NCBI GenBank assembly: GCA_017506865.1
Contig: JAFCMP010000547.1
Location: 1,550,001 to 1,614,000 of the forward strand
Direction of reading: 5' to 3'
DNA length: 64,000 nt
From: Tribonema minus
Taxonomy: Eukaryota; Sar; Xanthophyceae; Tribonematales; Tribonemataceae
Positions 45,059 to 58,600 of this stretch are shown here, one piece after another. Position 1 is the first letter of the stretch, and each line of letters starts with the position of its first letter. Under the pieces are notes generated by a model that saw nothing but the letters and a program-made list of their open reading frames with translations, searched no databases and was not told the DNA's origin. The position numbers and the translations under genes were made by a program.

Positions 45059-46671
45059 CGCTTGCAAGATTTGATAATTAGCGCGACAGCGCGCCGCGGC
45101 AGCTGCAGGGTGGGGGGGGGCTTGGGGCCCGGTGGTAGCGGCGGCAGCGGCGGCGCCGGCGCAATTGACGCCTGCCGGAATGCATCAGGTGCTTCTGACC
45201 AACAGCAGCGCTGGGCACAGAGCTCAGCGCAGGGGTCGTATGAAGGCAGATGGCGGCTGCGGCGCAGTGCAGCAGTGCGCTGCGCTGCGGGCGTCAGAGG
45301 CGTGTGGATGCTCAGAGGTCTGCAGTGCTGTGGGGGGGTAATTGGGGGAGGTGGGGCGAGGGGGAGGGGGGCTGCAACGCTGTGTGGTGCTTGGCTCGGG
45401 GCGATAGTGCACACCAGCCGCTCTGCCTTCATCACGACGTGGAGGCAAGAGCGGGGAACACAATAGAGGGAAGGGGAGCGGAAGCCGTCACTGTACACTT
45501 CGGTCTGGTGCAGAGGGGCGCCTGTTGAGCGCTGCCATCACAGCGCGCAGCAGCGGCTCTCCGCGCTCTAGAGACCGTGTGTCGCGTGCGTGTATGCGCA
45601 GCCCTGCGTGCAGCGCTCAGCGGCAGTCGACGGCACGCAGTGCTCAGCAATTTTGAGGAACTGCTGCAGCAGCGCCCGCGAGCGCCGCGCGCTGCGGCAT
45701 CGGCAGCGCCGACGGCGGCGTACGCAATGGTGCGCGCGCTGCATCTGCGTCAACGACATCATAAACAACGGCGCCCCGTGACGAATGCTCAATTGTGCCC
45801 AGTCGCGCTGTTGCGGCAGCAGCGCTCAACATGCAATAGAGCAGCACGCTGTCGAGCAGCTTGCACTGCACGGCTGGCGCAGGCATCGCGGCTGCGGCGT
45901 GTTGCATTCATGCTGTGTATGGCGAGTAGCGCCGCTTTAGTCGGTGGCTTTCAGCGTGTCATGATGACGTTTGGGTGGGTCAATCCGAAGTGTGCATGCA
46001 CCGCCAAATGTCGCTCTCGTGATGTTTGCTGCTGCATGCTTGGCTTGTACGTGCAATGTTTGTGCAATGCGCACACGTGGACAGTGACTGCAAGCTTTTG
46101 TATGTACCACAAGCGCTCAGCTGTGAGTGTGCACACGCTTTTGTGGTCACATTGCAGCATCGCTGCTGCATACGCCATGCACGAAGACACTGGCTGGTCA
46201 AACACTTCGAGTATAACGCAGCTGAACGAGCATTATGCCTTGTGGCTCGTGTGAGAGCCAATGAGCCAGTTCCTTTGAGCCCGAAGGCAACGCATCCGGA
46301 ATAGACACGACACAAAACATGGGTTGTAGTATTGATTCAATCGATCCAAGATGGCATCAGCAAGACGTAGGTAAGATCTCCACTGCACCTGTCACAGGTG
46401 GCAGGGCATACCCTGTTCAATTTAAAGCAGGGATGCATGCATGTATCCAGCGTTCCAACAAACTTGCCTGCCTGCCCTTTTGATGAGGGCCCTTCATTGC
46501 CATACTGCATCACAGCAATACTGCGTTGTCTGCCCCGCATGCATTGCTTTAAAGGCTGGCTTACTGCGCAAGCGCTGAGAGAACGACCGCACATGGGATC
46601 CGGTCCATTGCCCGGTCAATGCACGTTTTTCAATGCTTTACTCTTGCTCAATGCGCAAAAAAGCCCGATGA
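45059..46671. other. Intergenic; no gene found
   Basis: This stretch follows the low-complexity gene. It is GC-rich at first and more balanced later. The longest frame (45577-46254, plus) is Cys/Arg/Ala-rich without recognisable motifs and I do not accept it as a gene. Confidence 0.4.
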
Positions 46672-48280
46672 GTGATGTCAAGCTCGCTTTTGTATATGCT
46701 ACCAGGGTCTAGTACATTGATTGCGGCAGCACATGTTGCACCTCAAGTGGCCTCGGCGGCATCACTAACTGCAGCATCAACAGCAGCGGCTGCGGGCATA
46801 GGCAACACAGCTGCTACAGGCCCTACTAGCCTAAGGGCTGCTGCAGCACCTGCAACAGGAGCAGCGTCGGCAGGCGGCGCCGCAACCGTGCCGGCTGCGA
46901 CAGCGGCAATGGCGGTGGCAGCGGCCAATGCGGCAGGTGCTGCACCAACACCTGCGGCAGCAGCAACACCACTGGCAGCAGCAGCAACGGCAGGCGGCGC
47001 AGCTGCAGCACCAGCGCACGCAGCAGCGGCAGCCGTCAATGCAGGCGCTGCGCGTTCCACACCAGCAATGCTACAAGGCGCAGCAGCAGCAGAGGTGGCG
47101 CGCCTGCCCCTCATGCGGACGATCGCCACAGCTGCCACATCTCTACGTGCAGCAACAGGTGACAAGCTGGAACATATACTGCCACCAGCGCTAACGCCAC
47201 TGCAGCAGCAACCACCTACGCAGCAGCCGCCGCTGCGGCCGACAGCAGGTGGTGGCACTGGTGCGGATGCTGCTTGGTACTTGACGCCAGTGCTCTGCAG
47301 TTGCAGTGTAGCCTGAAGCGCCCCAATCAGAGTGCGCTTGCAGATGCCGTCGCTACCGAGCTTGCAGATAAGGTGGAGGCGGACCTGCAACAGCTGCCGC
47401 AGGGCACGCAACGCACGCAAGCACTTGCTCGATTCCGGTCGCAGCGCCACATGCACTCGATCGGCATGGCATTCCTCAACGAGCCCATGTACTCCACAAC
47501 GGCTTCGTTCGATGGCCTATCCTGGCAGCTGGCCGTCAAACGCGCCATCGGAGTAGAGGAGCAGACGGCAGGCTGCAAGCTGTGCGGGAAGTCGCCGGGC
47601 GGCACCCTGCATGCACGGCTGTGTCAAGCGCCACGCGTCAAGGCGCACGACACCATCGTCCACAATAGCGTCAAGAGGGCCACGCAGCGCATCCTGCGGC
47701 AATACCTCAAAACGGGACTGGTGGACGAGGACTACACGCCGTTTCTGGGGTCCGCCGGCCGCCGGGGAGTCGCAGGATGGACATCGTGCTGCCTGCCGAC
47801 GCCTTCCCGGTGACCGGGTACGACGACCCGACACGCCACCTACCGCTCATGGTGGACGTTACCTGCTTCGAGGCACAGGTGGCGTCGCGGGCGGCGAAGA
47901 CTGCAGCAGACCCCGAGCGATGCTGCCGCGACCAAGAGGCCGCCAAGACTACCCACTATTCTGGTCATTATGATCAGAATTGCTACATACTTGCCACTTT
48001 GGCAATAGGGTCATCTGGCAGCATCGGGGAGCAGGGGCGGAAGCTGCTGGAGGCTGTGGCGACGGAGTATGCCAGCAGGATGTCAGTGCCCGGAGGAGCG
48101 CGCCCTAAAGCTCTCAAGGGCATCGCCCTGGCGCGCTTACGCTCGGCACTGTCGGCAGCGCTCCACATGGCGTACTCTGGCCGTGTCATGACACACATGG
48201 CAGAATCCAGGGAGGGGGGGCACATGGAGGAGGACATAGGGGAGGACCCCGAGATGCCATTTGGCGGCGGCGGCGTTTGA
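46672..48280 (+). mobile_element. Decayed non-LTR retroelement, C-terminal ORF remnant
   Basis: Three overlapping frames together read as the end of a retroelement protein. The first (46672-47316) is Ala-rich. The second (about 47278-47770) has ALARFRSQRHMHSIGMAFL and a zinc-knuckle-like CKLCGKSPGGTLHARLC followed by KAHDTIVHNSVKR, as at the C-terminus of many non-LTR reverse transcriptases. The third (47777-48280) has RMDIVLP, PLMVDVTCF and EAAKTTHYSGHY, which fits the PD-(D/E)XK-type endonuclease tail of such elements. The frames switch near 47285 and 47770 without splice sites, so it is probably broken. The reverse transcriptase core itself is not present. Assignment is from motif memory only. 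Confidence 0.55.
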
Positions 48281-48370
48281 GTGGTTGTCGTTGCGACACT
48301 TTCAGACTGTCATACGACATATAGATTCCTTACAGCTAGATGCCAATCATCTGGGCTTTTTCGCGCCCTG

Positions 48371-48418
48371 AGCGAGAATTAATAAAAAGTACACTGAGCG
48401 AGAATTAATAAAGTACAT
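48371..48418 (+). repeat. Duplicated AT-rich tail of the retroelement
   Basis: GAGCGAGAATTAATAAA(AA)GTACA occurs twice in tandem just past the last ORF. Each copy contains AATAAA. Short 3' tandem repeats of this kind are common at the ends of non-LTR elements. Confidence 0.5.
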
Positions 48419-48419
48419 T

Positions 48420-49681
48420 GATTTACCTTGCAGAGTGTCTGTATGCTCATTGATGACCACAATTCGTACCTGCCAAACAATCGCCTGTGTGGCAAGGCCC
48501 CACAACATGCACAAAAGCTGGTCGCATGCCACCTTTGCAAGCGTAGTCAGCGCAGCGGAAGGCAGTGCATCACGCACATACATAAAAGCAAGTCCACAAG
48601 TCCATCACACGCAAGTTCGTAGTGCATCACACACAGGTGTAGACAACACGCGTACCGCCGTTGCACAGAGACCGCTGACGACAACAGTGTCAAGCATGGT
48701 GTTGGCGCATACGCACATGCACACCAGATCATATTGACACATGTCATTGTGACTGCGCTCCCGCATGCATGCAGCTGCAGAGGTGTAAGACAGGGGCGTA
48801 GGGGCGCTGCTGCCTTGTACTGAGCACTGCTGCGGTGCAGCGGCGTCTTGGCAGGCAACCTTTTCCCATGAGCAAAGTGCACGGACAGGTCTGCCTGTCA
48901 TATCTCTGAGTTGCATACATGTCGCATCCTTGCTTGCTTGCTGATGCCAGGAGCCAGACACGTCGCAAAGCGGTACAGGTTCAGAGCCGCACAGCATCAA
49001 CAGCCGTTGAATGTGCTTTGCAGCGCACGCATGTGCGCATGCGCGTCCGTCCGTGCGGCGACCGGCACGGACTGTGAGACGTGCTGCTGCGCTGCCGCGG
49101 GACGGTGGCGTTATCGCAGCACCAGCTTGCAAAAGGGCCCAGCAAGCAGCGGCGAGTCGGCACAACTGCCCGCGGCACAGCGGCGGAAGAAGCGCCAGGC
49201 GTGCATAACAATGCAAATCGCCACCAGGTTCAAGGGGGCCTTGTAGGTACCCGTGCAGTGGCGTTGAGCGCGGCGCCCGCAGTCTCAGGGGGAGACAGGT
49301 ACAAGTGCAGTAGCGCCGAGCACTGCTGCTGCATTTCCATCGCGCGCGGCGTCGGCGCCTCGACCGCGCTTGCGCCGCCTCTTGCAGCGCGCGACCCCCC
49401 CCCCCCCGTTGAGCGTTGACAACGCCGCTGTAACGTGTCTGCGACTTGCAGCAAAGCCCAGCGCTGCTGCTGCATTCCCAGCACGCGCGACGCTGGCGTC
49501 TCGACTGCGCTCATGCTGCCTCGCAGCGCGCAACACCCCCCAGCAAGCGTTGTGTTAACATAGAATAACGCTGCCAAAGAGTGGAGCGGAGTGCTGACAC
49601 TTTGGCCTGCTGTAATGCGTCCGTGACTTGATGTGTTGTGGCTTTGTTGGGGCGCTTCCTGAGCGCTGCTGCACTGCGCGC
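48420..49681. other. Spacer between retroelement remnant and RPAP2 gene end
   Basis: No gene was found. A ~130-bp tandem duplication lies at about 49315-49410 and 49450-49550 (CGCGCG(G/A)CG(T/C)(C/T)GGCG(C/T)CTCGAC and CTCGCAGCGCGCAA phrases). Confidence 0.4.
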
Positions 49682-52600
49682 TCACAGCTGGCACGCGTCC
49701 GCTTCGAGCACGCCGCACAGCAGGCGGTACTCGCTGCGCGTGACGCCGAGCGCCTCCGCTGCTGCTTCCAGCGCCTGGCAGCAGCCGAGCATGTCAATAG
49801 GCGCAGCGTGAGATTTGCGCGCAGACATTGTCAAGGCGAAACTAATGAAGCACTGTTGTGACCAATCAGAAACATGGCTGCGCTCAAGAAAATAAGCTGC
49901 GCGTGACGCCGAGCGTCTCCGCCGCCGCTTCCAGGGCCTGGCAGCAGCCGAGCGTGGCGGCGTGCACAGCAGTGAGATTCGCGCACCGGCACTGTCAAGG
50001 CGAGATTGGTGAAGCGCCGTTGTGACCAATCACACATGGCAGCACGCGTTCATCAAGCACGGCACCGACCAGCATGAGCTGCTCGTGATGCCCTGAGTGC
50101 CTCCGCCGCAGCCTCCATCGCCCAATGGCAATCAAGCCGCTGGCTTCAGCGTGTGATTCAGCGCGGCAGCGCCCGGCGTGAGATCTGTGCACAATTCTAG
50201 ATTCTGAAGGTGTGAAGGCGCGCTGTGACACCGACATCGCCGATGACTCACAGAGAACTCCTGAAAGCAGTGCCCAGTGCCCACACAGGCGTGAGCGACG
50301 GTCATGCAGGCTGCGCGGTATAATGCACGCCACCTGCCGCAGCCGCAAGGCGAAGCGGATTGTATGAACAGCGGCGCGATTGTCGCCCTCACCTCGGCAG
50401 CTGACGCCACCGCCGAAACCTGCGCCGCCGCTGAGCCGCGCTCCCGCCGCCCCCCCCCCAGCAGCGCCCCCCCGAGCACCAGCGGCAGCAGCGCCCACTG
50501 CTCGCGCGCCAGCTGCGGCGTCGCGCACGTGTAGTCAAAGCTCGCCAGCAGCGCCGCCAGCACCTCGCGCGCCGCCGCCACGCTGCTGCCGCGGCCGCCG
50601 CCGCCGCCGATGCCGCCGCCGATGCCTACGGCGCCGCCTCCGCTGCCGCTGCCTGCGGCGCTGCCGCCGCCGCTGCTGCCGCCGCTGCTGCAGCGCGCGG
50701 ACCAGCCGAGCAGGAACGGGCCCTGCTGCGCGAGCAGCGTTGCGCGCGCGTGCTTGTGGACCTGAGCACTGACGGCTCGGTGGCGGCCGTCGAGCGTTGC
50801 TGCCGCCGCGTGCGGCGCGCGCTGCAACGGGACCGCTGCGTCCTGGTGTAAGTAGGCAGATGGCAGCAGCATGGGCAAGAGGGAGCGCGTGGAGCGTTCG
50901 AACGTGGTGTACTCATGGTTGTGCAGATCTCGTTGGTACTTCGAAGTAGTATAATACTTCAGTACTTGTTATGTTACTACGCAGTGACTTTAGAGTGAGT
51001 TTATGCCCTTGCGGGCCGTGTGCTGTTTGTGCATGATGCTTTTTCAGTGTCCGCTGCGGCGGGTACCGGGTAGTTGGATAAAGCAAGGGCGAGAGGGAAC
51101 GTGGAGCAATGAGATGCCATGAGTGCACATGTCGAAGTTGTGCTGGTTTGATCGACGGTCGCTCCCTTCCACTCCAGGGATGGTCGTGCGCTCCGCCTTT
51201 GCTTCCCTTAGCTCGGTGGGCCAAAATAGGCACTGACGCCACAAGAAAAAACGATGAATGGGCGGCTGTGCCATTGGGCACCCGGGGCGATAATACAGAT
51301 CATTGCAAGCGCTCTTCGCGCGGCCGGATGGTGGGTATGCAGCCAGCTATGAACCCGAAACTGCGTGTGTGTGGGCCGTGTACAAAGTGATCTTATCATG
51401 GCGCACATGCGCGGAGCGTTGCAGCGCCGATGTACAAGTGATCACATCACGGCGTACACGCACGCAGAGTGCGAATGCTGGGCTGTGTTGCAACGCCGAT
51501 GTCACGCTCTCAGGGCGCAGTGCAGACTTCTAGTTGGCTGCTGCGTAGGAGCTACATAGTTTCACGATTGCGTACGACACCCAGCGTCCCTTGGGGCCTT
51601 TGTAAACGCAAGTCTATATGTACACGTGCTATGTACTGCGAGGAGTTCAGGCATGCACCCGGCGTCTCACGCGTGAGCAGTGCTGACACCACACCAGCAT
51701 CGCTCGCAGAAATACAGTGAGAGCGCACAAGTGTATCCAGATCATGCGTTCGCCGTACGAGACGCGACACGGAGCCGCTCACACACCCCTCTGCGCTGGG
51801 GTGGTGCACTTGAACTTGAAGCTGTGACGGCGGCGCGTCTCTCAAGCTTAGCAGGCACGCCCGCGTATCAAATGTGCTCCCTTGACGCTGAGTTTGAAGT
51901 TGATGTTGTGATGCGGCGTCGCCTGCCAACGCGAGACGAAACCGCTCACATGCCCCTCTGCGCTAGGGTGGTGCACTTGAACTTGAAACTGTGACGGCGG
52001 GGCGCCTTTGAAACCTTAGCAGGCATGCTCACGTATCGTGCCTGCCCTTAGACAGTGCAGTTGAAGTTGAAGTTGTATTGACAACCGCAATCGCATCTCA
52101 ACATGAGCAGACAACGCGCGCGTCTCTTACCTGCCCATCTGCACTGGAGAGTGCACTTGAAGTTGAAGCGACGGTACACTGGAGAGTGCACTTGAAGTTG
52201 AATTTGCAACGACATCGCTTCTCAACCGTAGCAGGCACCCACGCGTCTCTTACCTGCCCTTCTGCACTGAAAAGTGCACTTGAAGTTGAAGTTGCAGCGG
52301 GATCGCCCCTCAACCGTAACAAGCACGCCCGCGTCTCCGGCGTGACCCACTCTGCCAGCGCCCCCCACAGCGTTATGAACGAGCTCAGAGAGGCCCGGAA
52401 CTCCTCCCTGGCGCGCCTGTACATGTGAGAAAGAGAGTGAGTGAGTCAGTGAGTGAGTGAGTGAGTGAGTGCATGGGAACATAAGTGAGTGACTGGCTGC
52501 ATGGGATTGAACATTACTTTGTTGTTGAAATTACCATGTGTTTTCATGTGCCTAGGGGGGGCACAAACATGGGCAATCAAATGCATCCATTGAACACAGT

Positions 52601-55600
52601 TGCTCTGGGCGCGAAGACGCACACGTGGTCAACGTTACGCTGAGGCTTGTTACAACATGTATATAAGCGTCTTGTCCCCCGCAAAGCTCACTTGTCATGC
52701 AGTGCATCCAGGTCCAGCCAGAGCCATATCGTGAAGCTGTGCAATGTTCTTGAATATGGCTAGTACAGTAGTCTCAGGCAGAGTCGGCTGCAACGTTAAA
52801 TAGTCTCACTCACTTCCCCTACGATACTACATGATTGATATAACCCTGCGGCTTGCTTACGTGGTAATAAGCGTCTTGTCCCCCACACAACTCACTTGTC
52901 GTGCAGCGCATTCGAGTCAAGCCAGGGCCCGCCCGGTCCGCTCAGATGATTAAGTGAACCTTTATTCGACGTGTTATGAGGTGTATTGTGCCCCACAACA
53001 CATGTTATTGGTGGAAGGCACTTGCGGCTAACCATCCCTTGTCACCTAGAGCTCTACGATCTTTTCATTCGTTTTTCATATGTTAATAAGCGTCTTGTCC
53101 CCCACACCACTCACTTGTCGTGCAGCGAATCCAAATCCGGCCAGGCCGCCCGGTTCGCCCAGATGATCAAGTAAACCTTTATTCGACATGTTACTGAGGG
53201 TATTTGAGTAACCTTTTTTCAATGTGTTAATAAGCGTCGTGTCCCACACAACACATCTGTCGTGCAGCGCATCCAATTCAAGCCAGGGCCCGCCCGGTCC
53301 GCACATGAGATTTTTGAAAAGTAAACCTTTATTCGACGTGTTAATTAGTGTCTTGTCCCCGACACAACTCACTTGTCATGCAGCGCATCCAAATCCGCCG
53401 GTTCGCCCAGATGATCAGTAAACCTTTATTCGACGTGTTATTATTAAGTGTCTTGTCCCCTACAAAACTCACTTGTCGTGAAGCGCATCCAAATCCAGCG
53501 AGGGCCGCCCGGTCCGCCCACATGGTCAAATTAACATTCATTCAACGCGTTATTAATTGTCTTGTCCCCCACACAACTCACTTGTCATGCAGCGCATCCA
53601 AGTCAAGCCAGGGCCCACCTGGTCCGCCCAGATGATCAAGTAAACCTTTATTTGACGTGTTAATAAGTGTCTTGTCGCCCACAAGACTCACTTGTCATGC
53701 AGCGCATCCAAATCAAGCCAGGGCCCGCCCGGTCCGTCGGCATCGCTGCCGCCCCCTCCCTCTTCGCCCTCCTGGAAACCGGGAAGAAAGGAGGGAGCCT
53801 CAGATTCACAATGAGCAGTTCAGGCTGCAGCAAAGTTATAGTTGCACGATCGCCAAGCACAGTGTGGTGCCTGACAGTGGCCATTTCCGACTGATGTACC
53901 GGGCCTTGTTACATGGTCATCTGGCCAGTGCCATACGCCAATATTCACAGTGCCAGGGTATGGCGATGGCGGCGTGATCACTACCCCGCTCATGCTGTGG
54001 TCACAATGGAGCGTCGCTGTTGAAGAAGCCGCAGGGCCCGCTGTAACCGCCGTTCGGAACGAGAGTAACAACACACAATGAGGAGCCCGCTGCTCCTGAG
54101 CAGTGGCCATGTGACAAGAGCACTGAAATCATCAAGTGACGTGTGTGCCAGTGGTACTTTAAAAAAAATTGGCGATGTGACATGGAGTCATCGTCAACGA
54201 GCATAGAGAAGCTTTGCCACAAGAATACATGTGGTCTCTGGACGTCAACTTCAAGTTCAAGTTACCTCATCCCAGTCATCGGCGTCCCCTTGCGGCGGCG
54301 CGTCGCTGTCCCCCTCCTCAGCCTCGCCGCTCGTAGAGCCCTCTTCGAGCCCCTCCCCCTCTTCAGGGGGCCCCTTCGTACTGGCCATTGGGGGGGTACT
54401 GGCCCCGAGGGGAGCTTCGCGGGGGGCTACGGAGAAACTGACGGTGGCCTCAAATGCCGGCGAAGGCGCGTGGCCCTCCACCAGCCTGGATGTACAGTAG
54501 GGCACAAGTTCAAGAGGTGACGTGCCGACATGAGAAGTGATGTGTGGTTGTCTACCCTAGGGGGCGTCACGGGGGGCTACGGAAAAGCTGATGCTGGCCT
54601 CAAATGCCGGCGACGGTGCATGACCTTCCACCAGCCTGGATGTAGGGCGTAAGTTCAAGAGGTGACGCGCCGGCGTTAGGAGTGATTTGTGGTATGTAGT
54701 CTGCCCGAGCTGACGCAGGGCGCAGGTAGTAGAGGCAGCGACGTGTTGACCATGCGGCTCATTATGACTTGAATTGTGTAGACGTGAGCGAGCGTGCGCG
54801 TGTTGTTGGCGTGAAGAAAACGTGCTGCAGAGTGGTGTGCACTGCCGCGGCAGTGCTCAGGGAGGCGGCGCGTGCGGACGAGACGTGTAGCGTACTTTTT
54901 CGCGCTGCGGTACACGGCGCCGCAACGCTCACCCTGACCCTACCCCTAGCTCCAGCCCATGACAACGCAAAACCATTGAGCGCTGAACACGTATTATTTC
55001 GAAGGGAAGGACGCGGGCCCTACGTGAGCGGCTGGCCTCCCACTGCTGCTGCTGCTGCTGCCTCCCACTGCTGCTGCTGCTGCTGCTGCAGCTGCAGCAG
55101 CAGTGCGAGTGTACCTGAGTAGGCTGCAGGCCCTGGCCCTGGCGACCACATGCACTCTACCTTTGATTGCCACTGCACAACAGCGTCCTGCGTAAGTTTT
55201 GCAGATTATTTCATCTAAGCGGTGCGCAAGTACGCTGCTTCAGTTGACGTCTTGCAGTACGAAAAACACCGTGTCGAGGCCTGCATGAGCATTCATCTGA
55301 AACAGCGACATAGGACGCGGGCTGCAGGCATCAGCACTCACCCTCTGAATGCGGGCTGCAGCAGCGGCATCGGCTGCGCGGCAGCGGGCGCGCGCTCCAC
55401 GACTGCTCGCTTCATCACGGTGTCGGCGACGCGGTGCGGCCGCGGCGGCAGCGCGCCTGCGCGAGAGTACATTGGGCACGAATCAGTTCAATAATGCCGC
55501 CAGCAAGCTCACACAAAAATTATGCCTGTTCAAGTACTTGAGGTATGCTTCACCGCGGCATCAGCAACGCGTGGCGGCAGCGCGCCTGCGTGACAGGACG

Positions 55601-58600
55601 TCAGCGCACAAATGTCGGCGGCAAGATGCGCTAGAAGACAGGAAATGTCATAGTTCAAGTACTTGAAGTATGAGATGAGACGCTCCGCAACTGAGCGCTT
55701 CATCACGGCTTCGGCAACGCGGTGCGGCCGCGGCGGCAGCGCCCCTATGCGACGGCACATCAAGCGCCAAAGCAAAAAGTGCACTTCTGAAAGTTCAAGG
55801 ACTTGAAGTATGAGGCGTGACGCTCCACCAATGCGCGCTTCACCACGGCGTCGGCGACGCGGTGCGGCCGCGGCGGCAGTGCGCCTGCGCAACAGTACAT
55901 CGGGCACCATATCACTGTCACGATGCCGCCAGCAAGATTATACTTGCGAAACAGGAATGTCCTAGTTCAAGTACTTGAAGTATGAGGCGAGCGCGCGCTC
56001 CACGACTGTGCGCTTCACCACGGCGTCGGCGACGCGCTGCGGCCGCGGCGGCGGTGCGCCTGCGCGAGAGCACGGCGCTCACTTGAGATGTTGTGACAGT
56101 ATGTAGCACCAAGAGGATAGCGCGCGTGAAAGAGGGAGCGCTGTTACTTCAAGTTCTTGAAGTATGCAGCAGGCGCGTGCTCCACGACTGCTCGCTTCAT
56201 CACGGTGTCAGCGGCACGGAGCGGCCGCGGCGGCAGCGCGCCTGCGCAAGAGTACATCAGGCACCAAATCAGTGCACTTGTGAACAGGAAACAAGTTGAA
56301 GCACTTGAAGTATGATGTGAGATGCTCCACCACGGCGCGCTTCATGACGGCGTCGGCGACGCGGTGCGGCCGCGGCGGCAGTGCGCCTGCGCGAGAGCAC
56401 AGTGCGCACTTGAGATGGTGTCACAGTATGTAGCACCAAGAGGATAGCGCGCGTGAAAGAAGGGAGCGCTTCTACTTCATGTACTTGAAGTATGCAGTGG
56501 GCGCGCACTTCTCCACCTAGCGCTGCACCACATCAAAGTCAGCGATGCGGCGCAGTCATGGCGGCACTGCGCTCCACAAGAGCAAATGTGGCACCAAGAC
56601 GCTTTCACGATAACACCAGCAGGGTCGCAAGTGTTGAGGGGAACATTCATACCTCAAGTACCTGAAGCATGCAAAACAATCCTCGCTCCTCGCTGCAATT
56701 ACTGTGTTCAGGTACAACTGAGTTGCTTTCACCGACACTCAACTTACGGCTCTTCGTCAATTTGATCACCGAAGCATACACCACCACACTCACCTTTCGC
56801 CTTCCTCTGCGCAGCGGTCGGCCGCCCCCTGGAACCCCCCCCCACGTGTTTCCCCTCCCCCGCCTGCGGCGCCGCCTGTGCCCCCGCCTTACCCCCCTCC
56901 CCCGCCCCCTCAGCCCCCTGCGAGATCTCCACCGCCTGCAGCTGCTCAGTGATCCCTTCCATAGCCCCCCCGTCCCGGTGCTGAGCAGCCGTTACTTCAA
57001 CAGCCGCGTCACTGACAGAGGCCGCCGCTGATGTGTCCCCCTCCGTGTCCATAGCGGCTGCAGCGGCAGCAGCACTGGCGGCGGCGTCGCTGGCAGCAGC
57101 CGCGTCGCCACGTGACACGTCAGCAGCGGCAGCAGCAGCCTCCGCAGCAATGGCCACAGCAGCACCAGCGCCCCCGCGGCCGCCGTCGCCAGTGCCAGCA
57201 GCAGCGGCAGCAGCAGCAGCACCAGCGTCAGCAGCAGCGGCAGCGCTCAGTGCGCCGCCGCCGTCCGCGAGCGACAGCGCCTCCAGCTTCTGGCGTATGT
57301 CGGCGGCGTGCGGCGCCTGCGAGTCGCGGCGCCGCGCGCGCTTCGCTGCAGTTGTTTTCGCAGGCGCCGCGCCCGGTGCGTCACCACTTGAAGTTTGGAC
57401 ATCCGCCACGTGCGCCAGCGCGACGGCGCGCGTGTAGGGAGAGTCGGTTGGGAAGGACGCCGCCAGGGCGGCCGTGATGGCCTGGCAGTTGACGCTGCAG
57501 AACTGCGGGCGCGAGAGATGAGTGAGGTGACACTGGCTTTGTCGCTGAGCTGAAAAGCTTGTGCACAGTTAGCACGGTAGGCCGTCCCCTTCTGGAGTGC
57601 TAGGATACAAACGCTAAAAAGCTTGCACACTGAAGTATTTTGACCAGTGTGGACATGGTGGTACTGTTTGACTCGTGCCCACTGCTGCAGCAGCGGCGAC
57701 CACAGTTATTAATGGAAGGCATTCAAGCTGACGGCTAACCACACCTTGTCACCTAGAGCTCTACGATCTCTTGATTCATTTTCATACCACATGAATGGCG
57801 AAACTGACGTGTGCTGCTCATGTCTGTTGGCGCCGCCGGGCATTGCTCAATCAGCTGGGCGAAGAGCCCACGAACAACAGCCAGGAAACTTCATCTACTT
57901 CAAGTACTGGATGTGCGCGCACCAGGAGAGCACAACGTGTCACAAGCGCTTCTGCATGAGTGCAGACACCGCACCATTCAAACTCAAGTAACGACCACCT
58001 AGCCACGTGACGCGACTGCACAAGTTCACAACATCATCACCTTAACTTCAACACACGGGTGCGCACCTTGCTCGAGTCCACCCTCTCGTAGATCTCGTGC
58101 GCGCGCAGCAAGATACGATAGCGCGACTTAAAGCGCGTCAGAAGCGCTTCTGCATGCCTGCAGACTCCGCATCACTTAAACACAGGTAACAACCACCTAA
58201 TTACGTGCGCGACTGCACAAGTTCACAACATCATCACCTCAACTTCAACACACGCGTGCGCACCTTGCTCGAGTCCACCCTCTCGTAGATCTCGTGCGCG
58301 CGCAGCGAAATGCGGTAGCGCGACTTCCCCTTCACGGCCCACTCCGCTGGCCCCCGACACAACGGCCAGCCGCACAAACCCGCCAAGGACCGCTCCTCCA
58401 CCACGTCCTGAGCGATGGGGCGTGCACGGGTCGTACAAGAGTGAAGAATAACGAGTCACGATCCACAGGACGCCGCATGCACAGGAGCATGTAGGTCTGA
58501 GAGACCACCATAGACCACTCCTCCACCACATCTTGAGCGACGGGGGTGTGTATGAGTAATGCTGTCAAGTCAAGAGAAAAGAGTCGTGAGGCAAAGGCCG

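Noticed and set aside
42701..45498. Long minus-strand frames of 291-482 codons
   Set aside because: They are the antisense of the Ala/Gln repeats of the plus-strand gene at 41371-44919; their content is Arg/Ser/Pro/Ala repeats.
45577..46254. 225-codon plus-strand frame
   Set aside because: Cys/Arg/Ala-rich with no recognisable motif or splice context. Competing frames are equally open.
52620..53691. CRISPR-like regular array
   Set aside because: The whole unit is repeated and degenerate, there are no unique spacers between invariant repeats, and the unit contains an exon edge and donor. It is a minisatellite-type echo array in a eukaryotic intron.
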